From Paracyclopina nana (Eukaryota; Arthropoda; Copepoda; Cyclopoida; Cyclopettidae), in assembly GCA_019096065.1 (NCBI GenBank), contig JAGUCH010000008.1, positions 3,353,001 to 3,417,000 of the forward strand: a DNA stretch of 64,000 nucleotides. The letters run 5' to 3'. The notes under the pieces are model-generated. The model made no database searches. It was given only the letters and a program-made list of their open reading frames with translations, and had not been told where the DNA came from. Position 1 is the stretch's first letter. The number at the start of each line of letters is the position of its first letter. The position numbers and the translations under genes were made by a program. This document shows positions 62,301 through 64,000 of the stretch, piece after piece.

Positions 62301-63739
62301 GCATTTGGAGACGGCGAAATTCTGCTGCTGCTTTTGACAAACTTATTCTCCACCTTTCGCAACCTTGATGGGCTCCATTGAGATGCTAAGTCGGAATTCA
62401 TTTCGGAGGAGCCGACTTTTTCTTCTGCGGTTGTAGTTAACTTCACAGGGCTTTTGAAATGGTCTGATGCCTCTTTGAGCTTGAAGGATGGCTTGATTGC
62501 TCTTTTGCCGAAGCCGCGTGAGAAAGGACTGCTGCTGGTATCAGAGTTTTCTTCATATGTGTTCGAAATATGGCCCAGTTTCGAGGGTCTGATCAACACC
62601 TTCTTGGGAGGACATGAAATATCACCTCCGCCTTTTTTTGACTGAAAAATGAGAATTCATTTCCGTGGAGGAGCACCAAAATTGTGGAGAGAGAGAGATA
62701 ATGCAGTGCGAGATTAAAGTCTTACTTCGTGGGCTCAAGAAACTTTAAAAGATGAAAATTCTTAATCTCGCTCGGCAATTTAAGCCATTCTCTACTTAAG
62801 CGCAAAAATACATTTTGAAAAAAAGAAGATGTTCAATAGTTTGTATACCTTGGAAGCGAGGCTGCTGTCATCCAAAGCACGTTTCCACGAATCGGCTTTT
62901 TCTTGACACGCTCGCAGCTCTTCGTCGGTGTACCCATAAAATTCGGCCTCTTCATCCTGAGAAGAAAAGAAATCCACGTCTGGTTAAAAAGAAGAGAATT
63001 CAGGTCTCTCGGCTTTTGTATTTCTCAGGCCTTGCTGCAGTAAATCCCAGGTGAAGGATAAAAGCCTGACAGGAATACTTAATTTTTCCCCGACGACGTA
63101 ATGCTACTTGTTCATTGCACCGCAGCTGCCAAGATGTGCATTCGTTTGATGATTGTCGAGATCCCAATCGTGAGCATGGTAATTCAATGGAAAATAGCTT
63201 TGACACACGTGTTGGCTATCGACTTTTTTGGCCTTTTGCCTTCTTTCTTGGTATGTAAAAAAGCTCTATGAAGCCTCTTTTTTGTGGAGATTGTGTCATA
63301 TCGCAAGAGCAACAGAATTTCAAAGAATTTTCTTTTACGGGCTTTTACGAAAACAGCAAGCGCACGAAAAAAATAACGTGATAACTGACGCAGTGACGCG
63401 ACGTCAATTGACGAGAAATTCAAAAATCAACATTTTTTTTAATTGTTGACGTCTAGTTGTTTACTTTTCGATACGTCAAATCCCCGTTGAAGTTGACGCA
63501 AGAATTTCGGAAAATAGTGTAAAAAAGAATGGGCCTTTGGGGGGAAAATCACTTACTTCTGAGTCACCAAAGGCTTTATTGAACATTTTGAATCCCTGCT
63601 CAATATTTTTGGCGGCTTTCAATCCACTGTTCTCTTCTTCGGCAACCAAAGTTTGACGCCTACTCGACCGTCTAGTTTTTGTATGGCCACTTTTCGCCAT
63701 TTTGCGGCCAGGAAATTTCGACTTTGCACTATTTGACAT
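53313..63739 (-). CDS. trx: Trithorax / KMT2A-B histone H3K4 methyltransferase with an inserted forkhead domain
   Basis: Nine exons: 63739-63557, 62956-62849, 62641-62095, 61765-61438, 61381-59120, 59056-58634, 58053-57379, 57313-53551 and 53486-53313 (8463 nt, 2820 aa). In order: a basic N-terminus with the MLL-like FNKAFGDSEDEEAEFYGYTDEE and VLIRPSKLG; the nuclear-receptor-like zinc finger typical of Trithorax (CGICGAVRYYAF, CEPCRKF); a CXXC zinc finger (about 754-806, CGKCTGC, KYGG); a complete forkhead domain (about 849-937); PHD1-3 (about 1098-1283); a degenerate bromodomain region; the extended PHD (ICQFCGLFGDRS); FYRN; a Taspase-1-like site QFDGAGDE; FYRC; a WDR5-binding Win-like motif (GCSRGEAF); and a SET domain with INHSCDPNCYS, ELTYDY and post-SET CSCSARKCRKYMN. 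It deposits H3K4 methylation to keep Hox and other genes active. The forkhead domain is not part of any Trithorax/MLL I know. Confidence 0.96.
58284..58524 (-). CDS. trx: Alternative (truncating) exon of trithorax
   Basis: A good acceptor (CCAATTTAG) and donor (GAG|GTAAGC, exon end 58305) bracket a 220-nt open segment in phase with the preceding PHD3 exon, coding for CKKPVPKDGSSESSG...DVHPIE. Including it shifts the next exon out of frame (GAA ATG CAA CAC TAG). If the donor is not used, the frame stops at 58284. Skipping it rebuilds the final PHD3 Cys pair as CKKC, matching other KMT2 proteins. It is therefore probably an alternative terminal or poison exon producing a protein that ends after PHD3 without SET. 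Whether it is transcribed cannot be seen. Confidence 0.5.
59735..60000 (-). other. Forkhead (winged-helix) domain coding segment within trx exon 5
   Basis: This part of the 2262-nt exon encodes a full-length forkhead fold. It starts ERPNMSYSSLIAMAIQNMP and TLNEIYEWINDAFPYF, then the recognition helix GWQNSIRHNLSLNKAF, then the wing GGGIWRIDP and a basic end KKVKKSVNRPK. The recognition-helix residues N, R, H and S that read DNA bases in FOX proteins are all present. The reading frame is open on both sides into CXXC and PHD1, with no splice junction between. Confidence 0.95.
61766..62094 (-). other. Intron of trithorax
   Basis: The donor is GTAACG (62094 leftwards) and the acceptor is CCATTTCAG ending at 61766. 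No other feature is seen. Confidence 0.75.
62957..63556 (-). other. First coding intron of trithorax
   Basis: The donor is GTAAGT at 63556 and the acceptor is TTTTCTTCTCAG ending at 62957. The joined exons restore the conserved acidic motif GDSE|DEEAEF. No other feature is seen. Confidence 0.75.
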
Positions 63740-64000
63740 TTTGCCCTCACTGTCGTGATCACAATTGGGCACCAAGCTTAATTTTGACTTCACATTGAAA
63801 TGAGTCTTTTCATGTCTCTCATTTTTCTTTCGTCAATAGTATAAAGTTGCATGGAGAGTATATACGAAATACAGCCTTAATTTTACGAAAAAAGCCAAAA
63901 GTACCGAGAATATTCGGCAATTGTGCTTTATTGATAACGCTGTAAACTCAAAGCGTGTGGCGCCAACGTTTTGTTGTTTACTTTTAACGGTGCACCATTT
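63740..64000 (-). promoter_or_regulatory. 5' UTR and probable promoter region of trithorax
   Basis: Sequence upstream of the first in-frame ATG (63739). An in-frame open segment extends to 63793 without an ATG. No TATA box is clear. The right end of the window cuts the region. Confidence 0.35.

Overview
The window is nuclear DNA of an arthropod, most likely a non-insect crustacean. Genes are split by short GT-AG introns of about 50-65 bases. Some clusters are compact, and three stretches of 4-10 kb carry no gene I can support. One cuticle gene carries the VGPSG motif typical of crustacean exoskeleton proteins, and the histone methyltransferase at the right end is built like insect Trithorax, with its nuclear-receptor-like zinc finger. 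All exon joins were made by eye from splice sites and reading phase. Exon lengths sum to whole codons for every gene except the klg-like gene, whose 5' end lies outside the window.

Layout. 0.7-9.6 kb (+): the 3' part of a klingon-like Ig/FnIII cell-surface gene ending in a GPI-type tail. 17.2-19.7 kb (-): a six-exon gene fusing class III alcohol dehydrogenase (S-hydroxymethyl-glutathione dehydrogenase) to S-formylglutathione hydrolase, the two consecutive steps of glutathione-dependent formaldehyde oxidation. 29.5-32.4 kb (-): COX20, whose long first intron contains the whole intronless EXOC7/Exo70 gene on the same strand. 33.2-40.0 kb (+): Tango1/MIA3, the ER-exit-site cargo receptor, with a long Gln-rich and His-rich luminal arm.

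40.1-46.7 kb holds six small genes. Two encode CPxYPxC cuticle-type proteins, one a VGPSG cuticle protein, one a 74-aa secreted peptide with a 22-nt microexon, one a 165-aa protein with a membrane segment, and one an unrecognised protein of about 28 heptapeptide repeats. Several have clear TATA/Inr promoters. 50.0 kb holds a divergent U1 snRNA gene. 50.5-52.1 kb holds an approximately 800-bp tandem duplication made of tRNA-like modules, short inverted ends and a large foldback. 52.5-53.2 kb (+): a proneural-type bHLH factor. 53.3-63.7 kb (-): trithorax (KMT2A/B type).

The most striking observations are as follows. (1) A complete forkhead domain is embedded in Trithorax, between CXXC and PHD1, inside one uninterrupted exon. 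(2) The formaldehyde-pathway fusion keeps both active sites and has a predicted mitochondrial presequence. (3) COX20 and EXOC7 are nested on the same strand. (4) The U1 gene is altered at 5'-splice-site-pairing position 9 and in the U1-70K loop. (5) The heptad-repeat gene has no family I recognise.
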